A stretch of DNA of 64,000 nucleotides from Mesorhizobium opportunistum WSM2075 (GTDB lineage Bacteria > Pseudomonadota > Alphaproteobacteria > Rhizobiales > Rhizobiaceae): the NCBI RefSeq assembly GCF_000176035.2, contig NC_015675.1, positions 2,856,001 through 2,920,000 of the forward strand, in the 5' to 3' direction. The notes beneath the pieces are model-generated. The model had not been told where the DNA came from. It did not search any database and saw nothing but the letters and a program-made list of their open reading frames with translations. Below, piece after piece: positions 1-8,570 of this stretch. The position numbers were made by a program, and so were the translations under genes. The first letter of the stretch is position 1. Every line of letters begins with the position of its first letter.

Positions 1-1096
1 CAAGCAGCGCGTCCGGCTGGCCTCGTGCTGCTGCCTCATTCAAAATAGCAATGGCATCTTTGCGTGAAACCGAACTATCCAACGCGGGCTGATGCAGCAG
101 CAAGGTGCCATACTTGGCTTGCGCATAGGCATTCCCGTTTGCTGCGGCAGCCTTATAGAGGTCGAAAGCCGCAGATGGACTGAAATTCGCACTCTGCGGG
201 GTCAAATAGGCGTCCGCCAGCCTGAGAGACGCGACTTGATTGCCAACGCCGGCTTGCTGCTTCAATAGACCAATCCATTTGTCTTGCTGCTCGGCATCGC
301 CGGCATTCACCGCAATTCCAAATGCTGCGGATAGCGCCTGCGGGTTGCCTAAGTCAGCGGCCTTCCAAATGAGGTCCTTAACGGTGCTATCCGTAGGCGG
401 CTTGGCTTTTTTGTCGATCAGAAAATCTGCATATCCAAGGTAGGATTCGGCCGTGCCGAGCTTAATAGCTTGGTCCCAGAATACTTCGCTTTGGCCAACA
501 TTCTCTGGGGTTCCAAGGCCGAACTGGTATGCTTTTGCCAAGTCAAAGGCCGCCCCAGTCTGCCCATTTTTGTATGCGGAGTTGAGCCACTTGAATGACT
601 GGTCGAAGTTCGGATCAGTTCCAACGCCTGAGAGATAGGCTCTCCCGACGGCGTATTGTGATGCGGCATTGTTTTTGTTGGCTGCCTCAAGGTAGTTGAT
701 GAACGCAGCAGACGGATCTTTGTCTGTTCCGAGGCCGAATTCCAATGCCGCGCCTAGGCGCAGCTTGGCATCGGGATCTCCTCCCGCAGCCTCCGCCCTG
801 AGTATCGTGAAACCGTTTTGCTTTACATCTGAAGGCGTGTTTCCAAATATTAAACCGTCGATGCTTTGCGGGCTTCGGTCGTTGGCGTCGGGCAGCGGGT
901 AGAGATTTTTATTAGCGGTGGTGTCGGCTGTATCGACCGTCGAAAGCTGCTCAAGGACGGACGGCGGAAGTGCAGTTGGCTGCCCGTTGAAATTTGCTAG
1001 GGCTCCTGAAGACGCTCCCGTCGTGTTGACTTGCGCTGAAGCGCCAAGAGAGATGAAGGTCGAAGTCAGTACGATCGCAAGCCTCAAGACGTGCAT
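1..1096 (-). CDS. Sel1/TPR-like repeat secreted protein, 3' end beyond window
   Basis: Reading the minus strand from the ATG at 1096 gives an uninterrupted frame to the window edge, about 365 codons. The first 22 or so residues form a signal peptide ending near ASAQ, so export is likely. From about residue 100 onward there are repeated units of the kind DAKLRLGAALEFGLG, SQYAVGRAYLSGVG and AAFDLAKAYQFGLG, typical of Sel1-like helical repeats, which usually act as protein-protein scaffolds. A GGGAGG ribosome site precedes the ATG. Base composition looks less GC-rich than the neighbours. The C-terminus lies outside the window and no specific function can be given. Confidence 0.8.
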   Translation of the reverse strand, partial: MHVLRLAIVLTSTFISLGASAQVNTTGASSGALANFNGQPTALPPSVLEQLSTVDTADTTANKNLYPLPDANDRSPQSIDGLIFGNTPSDVKQNGFTILRAEAAGGDPDAKLRLGAALEFGLGTDKDPSAAFINYLEAANKNNAASQYAVGRAYLSGVGTDPNFDQSFKWLNSAYKNGQTGAAFDLAKAYQFGLGTPENVGQSEVFWDQAIKLGTAESYLGYADFLIDKKAKPPTDSTVKDLIWKAADLGNPQALSAAFGIAVNAGDAEQQDKWIGLLKQQAGVGNQVASLRLADAYLTPQSANFSPSAAFDLYKAAAANGNAYAQAKYGTLLLHQPALDSSVSRKDAIAILNEAAARGQPDALL

Positions 1097-1549
1097 CGAC
1101 GCCTCCCATATAAGCTAAGCTCATTTACGCTGTCACAATACCGAGAGTTCTAGGGGAGTGCACGCCAAATTGATCTTGAAAGGTGGCAAGGTGCAAGCTG
1201 AGGTCAGGAGCCAAAGGCAGCTTTGGCGCTGTCCCGCCCGAAACTAGACGGTCCGCTCAGAGTTTCGGGCGCCGGCAGGCGTACGAAAGTCCCCGAGGAA
1301 GGAACCCGTGGGCCACAGTCGATGGCTATGTGGATTTCGATTTGCGGCTGGTGTCGGCGATGGCGCGACCGCCGCCGGCAAGCGGGTTTGATGCGGACGG
1401 ACGGTTTCGCCTTTCAGCCACGTGGTATTGTCGGCTCGTCGCGCGGCCGGACGCGACCCGTTCGGCGTCGATGATCACCACGGACACGCGTGGGTCCGTT
1501 GCCAGACGCTGGGCGCCTGCGGCTGAACGCTGGAGCATGCCATGCCGGG
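1097..1549. other. Intergenic stretch at the IS91-side junction
   Basis: No convincing gene is seen. The open frames on both strands lack any recognisable domain. The one distinct structure is the inverted repeat at 1236-1270. This stretch probably contains the distal end of the IS91-type unit, but that boundary is not defined. Confidence 0.4.
1236..1270. repeat. Perfect 10-bp inverted repeat
   Basis: GCCCGAAACT (1236-1245) is followed after 15 nt by AGTTTCGGGC (1261-1270), an exact inverted repeat able to form a hairpin. It lies beyond the 3' end of the IS91-type transposase, where IS91 elements carry a hairpin-containing terminus. A role as that terminus or as a transcription terminator is inference. 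Confidence 0.45.
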
Positions 1550-2740
1550 TCATGGAGAGTTCTCCCGGTTCGTCGCCGTGGAGTCCGGCGGTCCACGCGG
1601 CTGTCGCCACCGTTCGAACGTCTCGATGATGATCATGCGTCCGCCGCAGCATCGGCATGGCGGACGGAAGTCAGTCGGTTCTACCGAGTTGTCTTCCTCC
1701 GACGGTGGAGCAACGTTCAGCAGTTCGCGCGCCAGCGCGAGGCTGGCCTTGCGCGCGGAACCGGCGAACAGGCCGTAGTGCCGGATGCGATGGAAGCCGC
1801 GTGGCAGGATGTGGAGCAGGAATCGGCGGATGAACTCGTCGGTAGCGAGTGTCATGACCTGCTGCCGATCGGGGCCGTCACGGCGGTAATCCTTGTAGCG
1901 GAACGTGACGCCGCTCTTGTCGAAGGCGATCAGCCGGCTATTCGAAATCGCGATCCGGTGCGTGTAGCGCGACAGGTAGGCGAGCACCGCCTCCGGCCCC
2001 GCGAACGGGGCCTTGGCGTAGACCACCCAGCGCTTCTTCCGCACGGCAGTAAGGCGGCGGAGGAATGCCCGCCGCTCGATCAGGTGCGCGATCGATCCGA
2101 AGAAGCTGAGCCGGCCCGCCTCGTGCAGCGCGACCAGCCGGGTGAGAAACAGGCGACGGAACAGCTTGCCGAGAACCCTCACCGGGAGCAGGAAGGCCGG
2201 GCGCGACGAGACCCACCGGCTTCCGTCCGGCGCGATGCCGCCGCCCGGCACGATCATGTGGACATGCGGATGGTGCGTCATCGCCGATCCCCATGTGTGT
2301 AAGACGGCGGTGATGCCGATGCGCGCGCCGAGATGCTTCGGATCCGTAGCGATCGTCAGCATCGTCTCCGCTGCCGCCTTGAACAGCAGGTCGTAGACGA
2401 GCGCCTTGTTCTGGAACGCGATGTCGGCGACCTCGGCGGGCAGCGTGAACACGACATGGAAGTAGCCGACCGGCAGCAGGTCGGCCTCTCGCTCGGCCAA
2501 CCACGTCCGTGCGGCCGCGCCCTGGCACTTCGGGCAGTGCCGGTTGCGGCAGGAGTTGTAGGCGATCCGCCATTGGCCGCAGTCCTCGCAAGCCTCCACG
2601 TGACCGCCAAGGGCTGCGGTTCGGCAATACTCGATCGCCGACATGACCTTGAGCTGGGCGAGGCTCAGGTGACCTGCATGGGCAGCCCGGTAAGCGGGGC
2701 CGGCAGCAAGGAACTGTCGGGCGAGATCTCTCCCGGCTTG
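1550..2740 (-). CDS. IS91-family transposase (HUH/Y rolling-circle type)
   Basis: The product has an N-terminal zinc-finger-like cysteine cluster (CEDCG, CRNRHCPKC), then the HUH metal-binding motif in HHPHVHMIV, then the catalytic tyrosine region AYLSRYTHRIAISNSRL. All are hallmarks of IS91-type single-strand transposases (Y2_Tnp family). The frame is open far upstream, to 3064, but that part is antisense-like overlap with the recombinase. Conserved transposase sequence begins near AAGPAYRAAHAGHLSL, so a start around 2740 without an ATG, or the internal ATG at 2644, is likely. The catalytic domain appears uninterrupted, so this copy may still be active. The exact start is uncertain. Confidence 0.8.
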   Translation of the reverse strand, partial: QAGRDLARQFLAAGPAYRAAHAGHLSLAQLKVMSAIEYCRTAALGGHVEACEDCGQWRIAYNSCRNRHCPKCQGAAARTWLAEREADLLPVGYFHVVFTLPAEVADIAFQNKALVYDLLFKAAAETMLTIATDPKHLGARIGITAVLHTWGSAMTHHPHVHMIVPGGGIAPDGSRWVSSRPAFLLPVRVLGKLFRRLFLTRLVALHEAGRLSFFGSIAHLIERRAFLRRLTAVRKKRWVVYAKAPFAGPEAVLAYLSRYTHRIAISNSRLIAFDKSGVTFRYKDYRRDGPDRQQVMTLATDEFIRRFLLHILPRGFHRIRHYGLFAGSARKASLALARELLNVAPPSEEDNSVEPTDFRPPCRCCGGRMIIIETFERWRQPRGPPDSTATNRENSP

Positions 2741-3619
2741 AATAGGCCAAGCTTGTCGAGCGGGCTCGTAACCGTGCGCACCGTTCGGGTCGCCACCTTC
2801 GCGTAGAGTGCGGTGTTGTTGAGCTTGGCATGCCCGAGCAGGACCTGGATGATCCGGATGTCGGTGCCGTCCTCCAGCAAGTGGGTGGCGAAGCTGTGGC
2901 GCAGCGTGTGCGGCCCGACCCGCTTGGCGATGTCGGCGGCCTGCGCCGCCTCGACGACTATGCGATAGAGCTGCCGAGTGCTGATCGGCTTCATCGCGTG
3001 CTGTCCGGGGAACAGCCAGCCATCGCGGTGCATCACGCCCTGCTGACGTCCGACCTTCCACCACTCACGCAGAAGCCTGAGGAGGTCCTCCGAGAGCATG
3101 GCGTTGCGATAGCGCCCGCCTTTGCCGCGTTCGACGCGCAGCAGCATGCGCTCGCTGTCGAGGTCGGTGACCTTCAGCATCGACACCTCGGCGACGCGCA
3201 GGCCCGCGCCATAGGCGACCGACAGTGCGGCCTGGTGCTTGAGGCAGGTGGTGGCGTTGAGCAGCCGGGCGACCTCGTCGCGACTGAGCACCACGGGCAG
3301 GTTGCGCGGATGCGCCAGCCGGACAAGCCTGCGCGCCAGGTCCGGGCGGTCGAGCGTTTGGGTGAAGAAGAAGCGCAGCGCCGACACGATGCTGTTCATC
3401 GTTGGCACGGGAACGCCGTCCTCCTGCTGCTCGATCTGGAACCTGCGCAGGTCGTCGGCGGTCGCGGTGTCTGGTGAATCCCCCGAGGAATGTGGCCTGG
3501 CGTCCAATGTCGCGGAGATAGTTGCGCTGCGTCTCGCGTGAGAAGCGCCGCATGTTCATGTCGTCGATCAGTCGCTGGCGCAGCGGGCTGATCGAAGCTT
3601 CGAGAACTGGATGGTGCAT
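2665..3619 (-). pseudogene. Tyrosine recombinase of the IS91 unit, frameshifted
   Basis: The N-terminal SAM-like domain starts at 3619 (MHHPVLEASISPLRQR) in one frame. The rest, including the catalytic R in GAGLRVAEV and the HTLRHSFATHLLE and LLGHAKLNNTALY motifs, is in another frame. The two frames join at a run of five C on the plus strand (3480-3484). Removing one base gives a smooth FLGDSPDTATADDLRRF match to the homologous gene at 21804. A single-base homopolymer insertion therefore breaks this gene, unless it is a sequencing error or is bypassed by slippage. The 3' end overlaps the transposase start, as in translationally coupled pairs. Confidence 0.8.
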
Positions 3620-3803
3620 GGTCAGGCTCCTTGTTGAAGAAGCCCGCCATGCTCTGCTCCAGCCGAACGAGGCTCAACGCGAGCGCGACGACCGGGTCTT
3701 GATCTCTACCTCAACCGCAGGCACCCCTCCCGCGCAGTGGGTTCGTTCTCCGGCCCAAATGCGGTCATTCCGGAGCATGTCTCCGAACGTCCGCAAAACG
3801 AAG

Positions 3804-5102
3804 TTAGCCACAGTTCACTGCCAAGGGAGCATGCGGAACGATACGGAAAGCTCTCAGATGTTGGCCCAGGAAAAATTCAACAAAATCAACGATTTTCGTT
3901 GGCCCTCCGGGCCCACCATTATCGTTATTTATCAATGCTTTAGATGGTGGTTCGCCACGAGGTTCGCCAACAGGTTCGCCAAGCATCGGCTTACGCGTGA
4001 CCAGCCGCACGACTCGATCCATCCCCTGGACCGCCAGCCGTACCTGCGATGCCTCGCGCGAATAGAGCTCCGCATGATCGATATCGTCGTGACCGAGAAC
4101 GTCCATCATCTGCCTGGTGGAGGCCTCGGCCTCCGCCAGATAAACACCGAGCGACTTCCTCAAACCATGCAGGGTAAGGCCCTTCGGAAGACCGGCAAGC
4201 TTGCACCAATGCGCCATCATTCCAGTCAGTGACTTGGCAGAGAAGGGCTCACCATAGGCGTTGACCAAAACGGTCTCGCCGCGCCTGTCAGCCGCATCCA
4301 GGATCTCGGACAGCATAGGGGTGATCGGCACGAAAAGCCGTTTGCCGCCGGTTCGTCCCTTGTTCTTGCCCTGAACGATATCAAACCCGTCGAAGTGACG
4401 CTCGACGCCATCGATGAAGACACGGCGGGTGACCCTCTGGTCCCAGCGCAGGCCCGCGACATCGCCGCGGCGGTTGCCCAGCCAAAGCGCCAATCCGTAA
4501 CAAGTGCGTGCCGCGGTGCCGAGCTGCCAGCGGTTTTCAAATTGCGCCATCGCCTCGCGCGACCATGCTTTCCAGCCGGCATAGGCGGGCCGCCACTCGA
4601 CTGCCGCAGTGGGGTCGATCTCAATCCAATCTTGCCGCAGTGCGACATAGACCAGCTTGCGTATGCCCACCAGCAGGTGCTTGGCCTTGTGGGGTGTGGC
4701 GATGAAGCGACCAAGAAGCTCTTCAATATGGATACGTCTAAGGTTCTTAACCGGGACGTCGCGCCAAATCAGTGGGTGATCTGGGACCACCCGCAGTACC
4801 AAAAATTCTTCGATCAGCCGCTTGTTCTTGCGCTTGCTGGCTTCGTCAAGCGCCAACCACTTGACCGAGATCTTCAACCGTTGAAAGGCCGCTCCGAATG
4901 TGCCGGGCAGGGCGGATCCAGGCATCCGGACGACGGGAGCCTTGGGAACCTTCCGGCCCTCGACCGCTGCCTGGTAGGCGTCCTTGAATCCCGGCTGGGT
5001 GGGGGCGGGCAGACTAACAACGCGCTCTTTCGTCCGATAGCGCCACCGTAGTTTTCCGTGGCGATCGGTGTAGGAGGACAGGCCGGGATATTTGTCGGTC
5101 AT
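3804..5102 (-). CDS. Tyrosine-type site-specific integrase (ICE/island integrase)
   Basis: A 432-residue tyrosine recombinase. The catalytic region shows R in LWLGNRRGDVAGLRW, the H-x-x-R box in LTLHGLRKSLGVYL, and H plus the nucleophilic Tyr in LGHDDIDHAELYS. The N-terminal half resembles the core-binding domain of rhizobial island integrases. After the catalytic Tyr there is an unusual tail of about 70 residues, including the repeated GEPVGEPRGEP. It may be extra sequence read through the former element end. An excisionase-like gene ends 12 bp upstream, the usual int/xis layout. The gene probably mediates integration of the element whose transfer genes lie at 32.5-41 kb, although the link is inferred. 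Confidence 0.88.
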   Translation of the reverse strand: MTDKYPGLSSYTDRHGKLRWRYRTKERVVSLPAPTQPGFKDAYQAAVEGRKVPKAPVVRMPGSALPGTFGAAFQRLKISVKWLALDEASKRKNKRLIEEFLVLRVVPDHPLIWRDVPVKNLRRIHIEELLGRFIATPHKAKHLLVGIRKLVYVALRQDWIEIDPTAAVEWRPAYAGWKAWSREAMAQFENRWQLGTAARTCYGLALWLGNRRGDVAGLRWDQRVTRRVFIDGVERHFDGFDIVQGKNKGRTGGKRLFVPITPMLSEILDAADRRGETVLVNAYGEPFSAKSLTGMMAHWCKLAGLPKGLTLHGLRKSLGVYLAEAEASTRQMMDVLGHDDIDHAELYSREASQVRLAVQGMDRVVRLVTRKPMLGEPVGEPRGEPPSKALINNDNGGPGGPTKIVDFVEFFLGQHLRAFRIVPHAPLAVNCG

Positions 5103-5114
5103 GGCGGAATGAAT

Positions 5115-5363
5115 CTATTTCCTGCGGTGATTCCCTTGCAACAGGAAGTCGACGATATTCTCGTCATCGTCTCCAGGTAGTTCGGCAAACGCCGCTTCGA
5201 GTTTCAGGCGATCCCAAATCACGCGGCCGTCGACTTTCTTGGGCTTCGGCATGCGGCGGTCAGCAACCATCTGGTCGAATTTGGTTATGCCCACGCCAAC
5301 ATATCGGGCCGCTTCTTCGCGTGAGAGACCTCGAGGAGGATAGGCAAGGGTGTCGCTTTTCAT
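5115..5363 (-). CDS. Small helix-turn-helix protein, excisionase/RDF-like
   Basis: This 82-residue protein contains a MerR/AlpA-type winged-helix motif (SREEAARYVGVGITKFDQMVADRRMPKPKKV followed by VIWDRLKLEAAF, here given as two fragments). Such proteins bind DNA to recruit a promoter or to direct excision. It ends 12 bp before the integrase and is cotranscribed with it, so a recombination directionality factor or integrase regulator is the best reading. The ATG at 5363 was chosen over an upstream start at 5411 because homology begins at MKSDTLAYPPRGLS. Confidence 0.7.
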   Translation of the reverse strand: MKSDTLAYPPRGLSREEAARYVGVGITKFDQMVADRRMPKPKKVDGRVIWDRLKLEAAFAELPGDDDENIVDFLLQGNHRRK

Positions 5364-5941
5364 GATCTCGCCGCCGCATGCGCCCGTCCTTGTGCGCTGG
5401 CTTCCATTCATGGATCAAGATCTGGATCGTATCTGCCACAGCCGGAAGGGATCCGATCAAACTGTGCGGTGAATTGCGGTCAGGGCGTATAAATGGGATG
5501 GTTTGCTGATTGATCGCCGAGTGGACGTAATGGAAATTGAGCGTCGGAAGCGCAGCGACGCCCGGCACCGACACCGATCGTTTTCGATCCGGCGCCCTTC
5601 GCCGGGGGCGGTCGGTCCCGCATCCCGCCTCACGGCGGCGCTATGCTGATGCTCCTTCGGCCGCCCTGTTGAACCGGTCTCTGGGCCACGAACCTGCTCC
5701 AGCACCGAACTGACTTATTCCCGCTGACGGACATTTCGGTGCTTCCGCTTTGTACGCCGTTTTTCATTTGGTCGGGATAGCAGGGGCTCTCCCGACGGAG
5801 AGTTAGAGGATGGGGCGGGTTTTTCGCGACGGGTTGAAAGCGGAAGGAGAGGGCTTCGGCGCCCGTCGCGGAGAACCGCGATGTCTGTCCGAGCCAATCG
5901 AGCCCATCCCGTCGCCGACCGGTCGAACCTCTACGACGAGA
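5364..5941. other. Non-coding or decayed stretch
   Basis: About 580 bp upstream of the HTH gene has only short overlapping frames with no recognisable domain on either strand. It may hold the promoter for the HTH-integrase pair and debris from earlier rearrangements. No repeat or RNA gene was recognised. Confidence 0.4.
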
Positions 5942-6414
5942 TCACTGGCAAGGCTGCTCAAACGATCCGATCCATAGTCCAGACTTCGCCGCTCGAGCGT
6001 CAGCTTGGGCCCGCGCGTAGTAGCCATCGCTGTATTTCGGCCAGTCGAGGGCGTAGCCGCACCTGACCAACCACTCTGCGATGTCAACGCCGCCGGCTGT
6101 GCAGACAGCCATGCGTCGAAACTGGTCTCTCCCCACCCCAATGCATGACGTGGGGCGGTGTGCGTCGAGGAAGTCAGCGAGGGCCAGGGATGACCGCTGC
6201 CCGCAGCGATATTTCTTGCCGGTCTCATCGAAGCACTCTGGGCGCCTTCGGGCGCGTCGATGCCATAGAGGCGGATACGCGTGCCGTGGATTTCGATTGT
6301 GTCGCCGTCGATAACGAACGGCACGCCAACAAGCGGCTGAGCCGTCGCATCTTGAGCGATAAGAACCATGGCCAGCACGATTGCTCCGGCGCACACTATT
6401 CTGTTGCCTGGCAA
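5942..6414 (-). pseudogene. Secreted thermonuclease-family protein (SNase-like), frameshifted
   Basis: The first part reads from a probable TTG at 6414: a signal peptide ending DATAQ, then VIDGDTIEIHGTRIRLYGIDAPEGAQ, which carries the DGDT and R-x-x-GIDAPE motifs of staphylococcal-nuclease-like enzymes. The continuation (CFDETGKKYRCGQRS, then GGVDIAEWLVRCGYALDWPKYS) lies in another frame ending at 5942. The switch is near 6236-6242, consistent with loss of one base. The intact family member would be a periplasmic nuclease. Genes of this type are common on rhizobial islands. Confidence 0.7.
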
Positions 6415-6428
6415 TGTTACAGCTTTGC

Positions 6429-6791
6429 ATGGTGGATAAAAGGGCTTTCCGAGAGGTGTTGAGGCTGTGTGTTTCTGTCGCGCTGTTGGCCATGATTGGC
6501 GCCCAGCCGGCTTTTGCTGCGAACACCCCATGCAGCGGTCATAAGGGTGGGATCTCACACTGCACGTTTATTTGCAACGACGGGTCGGTCAGCGCCAGCA
6601 AAAAGAACTGTTCGGCTGAGATTGGCGGGGCGTCCGGTCAACCCCTTGGACTTATCGGCGGCGGATCTGCCGAGATGGCGCCTGCAAGCGAGGACGAGTG
6701 CAGTTTGCCGGGAGGTCACTTCTGCACCGGACCCCGTGGCGGCCACTACTGCATCACTGACAGCGGCCGCAAGAGCTACCTGAAAAAATGA
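6429..6791 (+). CDS. Small secreted cysteine-containing protein of unknown function
   Basis: A 120-residue product with an N-terminal signal peptide (VSVALLAMIGAQPAFA, cleavage near AFA-AN). After this come six or more cysteines, in CSGHKGGISHC, CNDG, CSLPGGHFC and HYC, and a basic tail. The spacing suggests a small disulfide-stabilised periplasmic protein. It is divergent from the thermonuclease remnant, with starts only 14 bp apart. I do not recognise a named family. Start ATG 6429 was chosen because it puts the signal peptide at the N-terminus. Confidence 0.6.
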   Translation: MVDKRAFREVLRLCVSVALLAMIGAQPAFAANTPCSGHKGGISHCTFICNDGSVSASKKNCSAEIGGASGQPLGLIGGGSAEMAPASEDECSLPGGHFCTGPRGGHYCITDSGRKSYLKK

Positions 6792-6857
6792 TGCTCGGCT
6801 TGGTCGCAGCATAGCGCTTCAGGCCGTGGTGACGCCTGATCCGGGCAAGAGAACGTG

Positions 6858-7394
6858 TCATCTGAAATCCCGCGCCTTCACCTTGATGTTGTCGATGTGA
6901 AGGTCCGGGATATAGATTCGCGGCTGCGCAGCTCCTTGGGCGGCAGCTCGCGCGGATCAGGCCCCGAGCCGCCATTGCGCACCTGGTCGCCGCGACCATG
7001 CGGCACGTGAAAGCTCCCCTCACGTTCGCCGACGCTGGCGAGCTCTGCTGATAGATCGCTGATCTTCCGAGCCACGAGGTGGACCACTTCGCCCTCACGC
7101 TGAATGCGGCCCCGCACTGCGGCCATGCCGGCCCACAGAAGGGTGCGCCGGTGCTGCTCGAAGAACCTTCGCCCAGACAACAAGGTTCGCGATGCCGGTC
7201 TCGTCCTCAAGCGTGATGAACATCACGCCCTTGGCCGAGCCAGGGCGCTGCCGGACGAGCACTATGCCGGCCGCTTCCAGCCATCGGCCCTCGCGCGTCT
7301 CCATCGCCTCGGCGCAAGAGACGATGCGTCGGCGTCGAAGGTCTTCGCGCAGGAAGGCGATCGGATGGCGGTGGCCTGCCGCGTAGAAGTTTTA
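6858..7394 (-). pseudogene. dnaE2: dnaE2 (error-prone DNA polymerase ImuC) 3'-terminal fragment
   Basis: On the minus strand the C-terminal part of DnaE2 can be followed through three frames. PIAFLREDLRRRR through AGIVLVRQRPGSAKGVMF comes first. The OB-fold part AVRGRIQREGEVVHL and HGRGDQVRNGGSGPDPREL is in a second frame. The genuine terminus IYIPDLHIDNIKVKARDFR-stop at 6858 is in a third. Shifts fall near 7155 and 6918. The N-terminal polymerase domains are absent. This is a dead fragment left by recombination, not a functional translesion polymerase. Confidence 0.8.
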
Positions 7395-7400
7395 CAGTCA

Positions 7401-7699
7401 CCCCGTATTACCGGGCTCGGCCGGAAACTGTTCCAGCCCGTCCGTGCTTGGCACCCAGAATTCTCCAAGATGAGGAGTGCGGACGAAATCCGCCGTGATG
7501 CTCCATATACCGAGGTCGACGGGGAAAACTATTCCAGGCCAATGGCAATTTTCTGAAAGGTAGAACGTCCCGACATGCAGGCGTGAAACACGCTACGGTC
7601 CTTGCCCGAACACAGGTCGTGGCAGGTGCAGTTACGCGCGGTCCGGCCAAGTGTGGTTTGCGATGTGATCGGCTAGCCAGCGCAGTGATCTATGGTATT
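7401..7699. other. Intergenic region before the GntR gene
   Basis: No gene is supported here. Between the dnaE2 fragment and the GntR start only short frames without domains are present. It probably carries the promoter of the downstream regulator or operon. Confidence 0.35.
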
Positions 7700-7725
7700 T
7701 CGAAAAATTTCTGATATTTTTTCGA
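7700..7725. promoter_or_regulatory. AT-rich inverted repeat abutting the GntR start codon
   Basis: TCGAAAAA (7700-7707) and TTTTTCGA (7718-7725) form an exact 8-bp inverted repeat with a 10-nt spacer. It ends one base before the ATG of the GntR gene, and no Shine-Dalgarno sequence is visible there. Position and symmetry suit an autoregulatory operator. Binding is inferred. Confidence 0.45.
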
Positions 7726-7726
7726 C

Positions 7727-8428
7727 ATGCATGAAAGCGCTCAGAATACAACGATCTCCGAAACGACGTACCGGCAGATTCGCGCCGATATTATTTTCGG
7801 CCGGCTCGAGCCTGGCGAAAAGCTCAAGCTTGACAGGTTAAAAAATCTGTATGGCGCGAGCGTCTCGACGTTGCGCGAAATCCTCAATCGTCTGTCATCC
7901 GACGGGCTGGTGAAGGCAGAAGGACAACGTGGATTCGAGGTCGCGCCCGTATCGCCGCAGGATTTGAAAGAAATTGCCGCCCTGAGGCAATTGCTCGAAT
8001 GCTACGCGATGGAGTCGTCATTCGCCGCCGGTGACATGGATTGGGAGGGTCGCGTGGTCGCGGCCCACCACAAGCTTCAGCAGATGGAACGCCGCATGAT
8101 TTCTGGCGACCACTCGATCGCTAAGGAATGGAAGCGCTACGACTGGGAATTCCATCAGGCATTGATCTCGGCCTGTGGTTCCAAGGTGCTGATGGATACG
8201 CATGCCGCCGTCTTCGATAAGTATCTGCGCTATCAAATGGTTTCATTGACGTTTCGCGGCCAGATCGCCGCGGACGAGCATAGGCAGATGCTCGACGCGG
8301 CCCTGGCGCGCGATGCCTCCACAGCTCAGACGGTTCTGCGCAAGCATGTCGAGGCAGGCGTTGAGCGCGGGTTGCTGGCCAGCGGCCCCGAATTCCAGAA
8401 GCTGAAGAAAGAGGCCGGTTCGGCTTAG
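7727..8428 (+). CDS. GntR/FadR-family (FCD) transcriptional regulator
   Basis: 233 residues. The N-terminal winged helix (TYRQIRADIIFGRLEPGEKL, then SVSTLREILNRLSSDGLV) is followed by an all-helical FCD ligand domain. That domain has the D/H residues expected to bind a metal (WEFHQALISACGS, DEHRQMLDAALARD, LRKHVEAG). FCD regulators usually sense small organic acids. It is encoded just upstream of and in line with a TRAP transporter operon, so it probably controls that operon. An inverted repeat lies directly at its start. A second in-frame ATG occurs at 7739 or later, and the true start could be slightly downstream. Confidence 0.88.
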   Translation: MHESAQNTTISETTYRQIRADIIFGRLEPGEKLKLDRLKNLYGASVSTLREILNRLSSDGLVKAEGQRGFEVAPVSPQDLKEIAALRQLLECYAMESSFAAGDMDWEGRVVAAHHKLQQMERRMISGDHSIAKEWKRYDWEFHQALISACGSKVLMDTHAAVFDKYLRYQMVSLTFRGQIAADEHRQMLDAALARDASTAQTVLRKHVEAGVERGLLASGPEFQKLKKEAGSA

Positions 8429-8570
8429 CGGCGATTTAGTTGCAGGTATATATCCGATAAAACAGCAAATCTATGATGATGGTGCTGTTCATGGGTTGAA
8501 GCCCCATTGTGAACATGGCATGGTTTGCCGCGACGGCTTCATGCCGCTCATGCAATTCAGGGAGGAAAGC

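Larger units (their letters stand above)
1550..3619 (-). mobile_element. IS91-type unit A: tyrosine recombinase plus HUH transposase
   Basis: A tyrosine recombinase gene (2665-3619) and an IS91-family transposase (1550 to about 2740) lie in tandem, overlapping on the minus strand. The same pair, in the same order but more decayed, occurs at 21804-23325 on the plus strand. Coordinates here cover only the coding core. Element termini were not identified. Confidence 0.75.

Noticed and set aside
1183..1629. 148-residue plus-strand frame near the IS91 end
   Set aside because: No homology recognised. It overlaps the end of the transposase gene on the other strand.
3890..3930. tRNA 3'-end-like sequence (CTCCGGGCCCACCA) as an attachment site
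   Set aside because: The preceding bases do not form a T-arm, and no second copy was found by eye elsewhere in the window.
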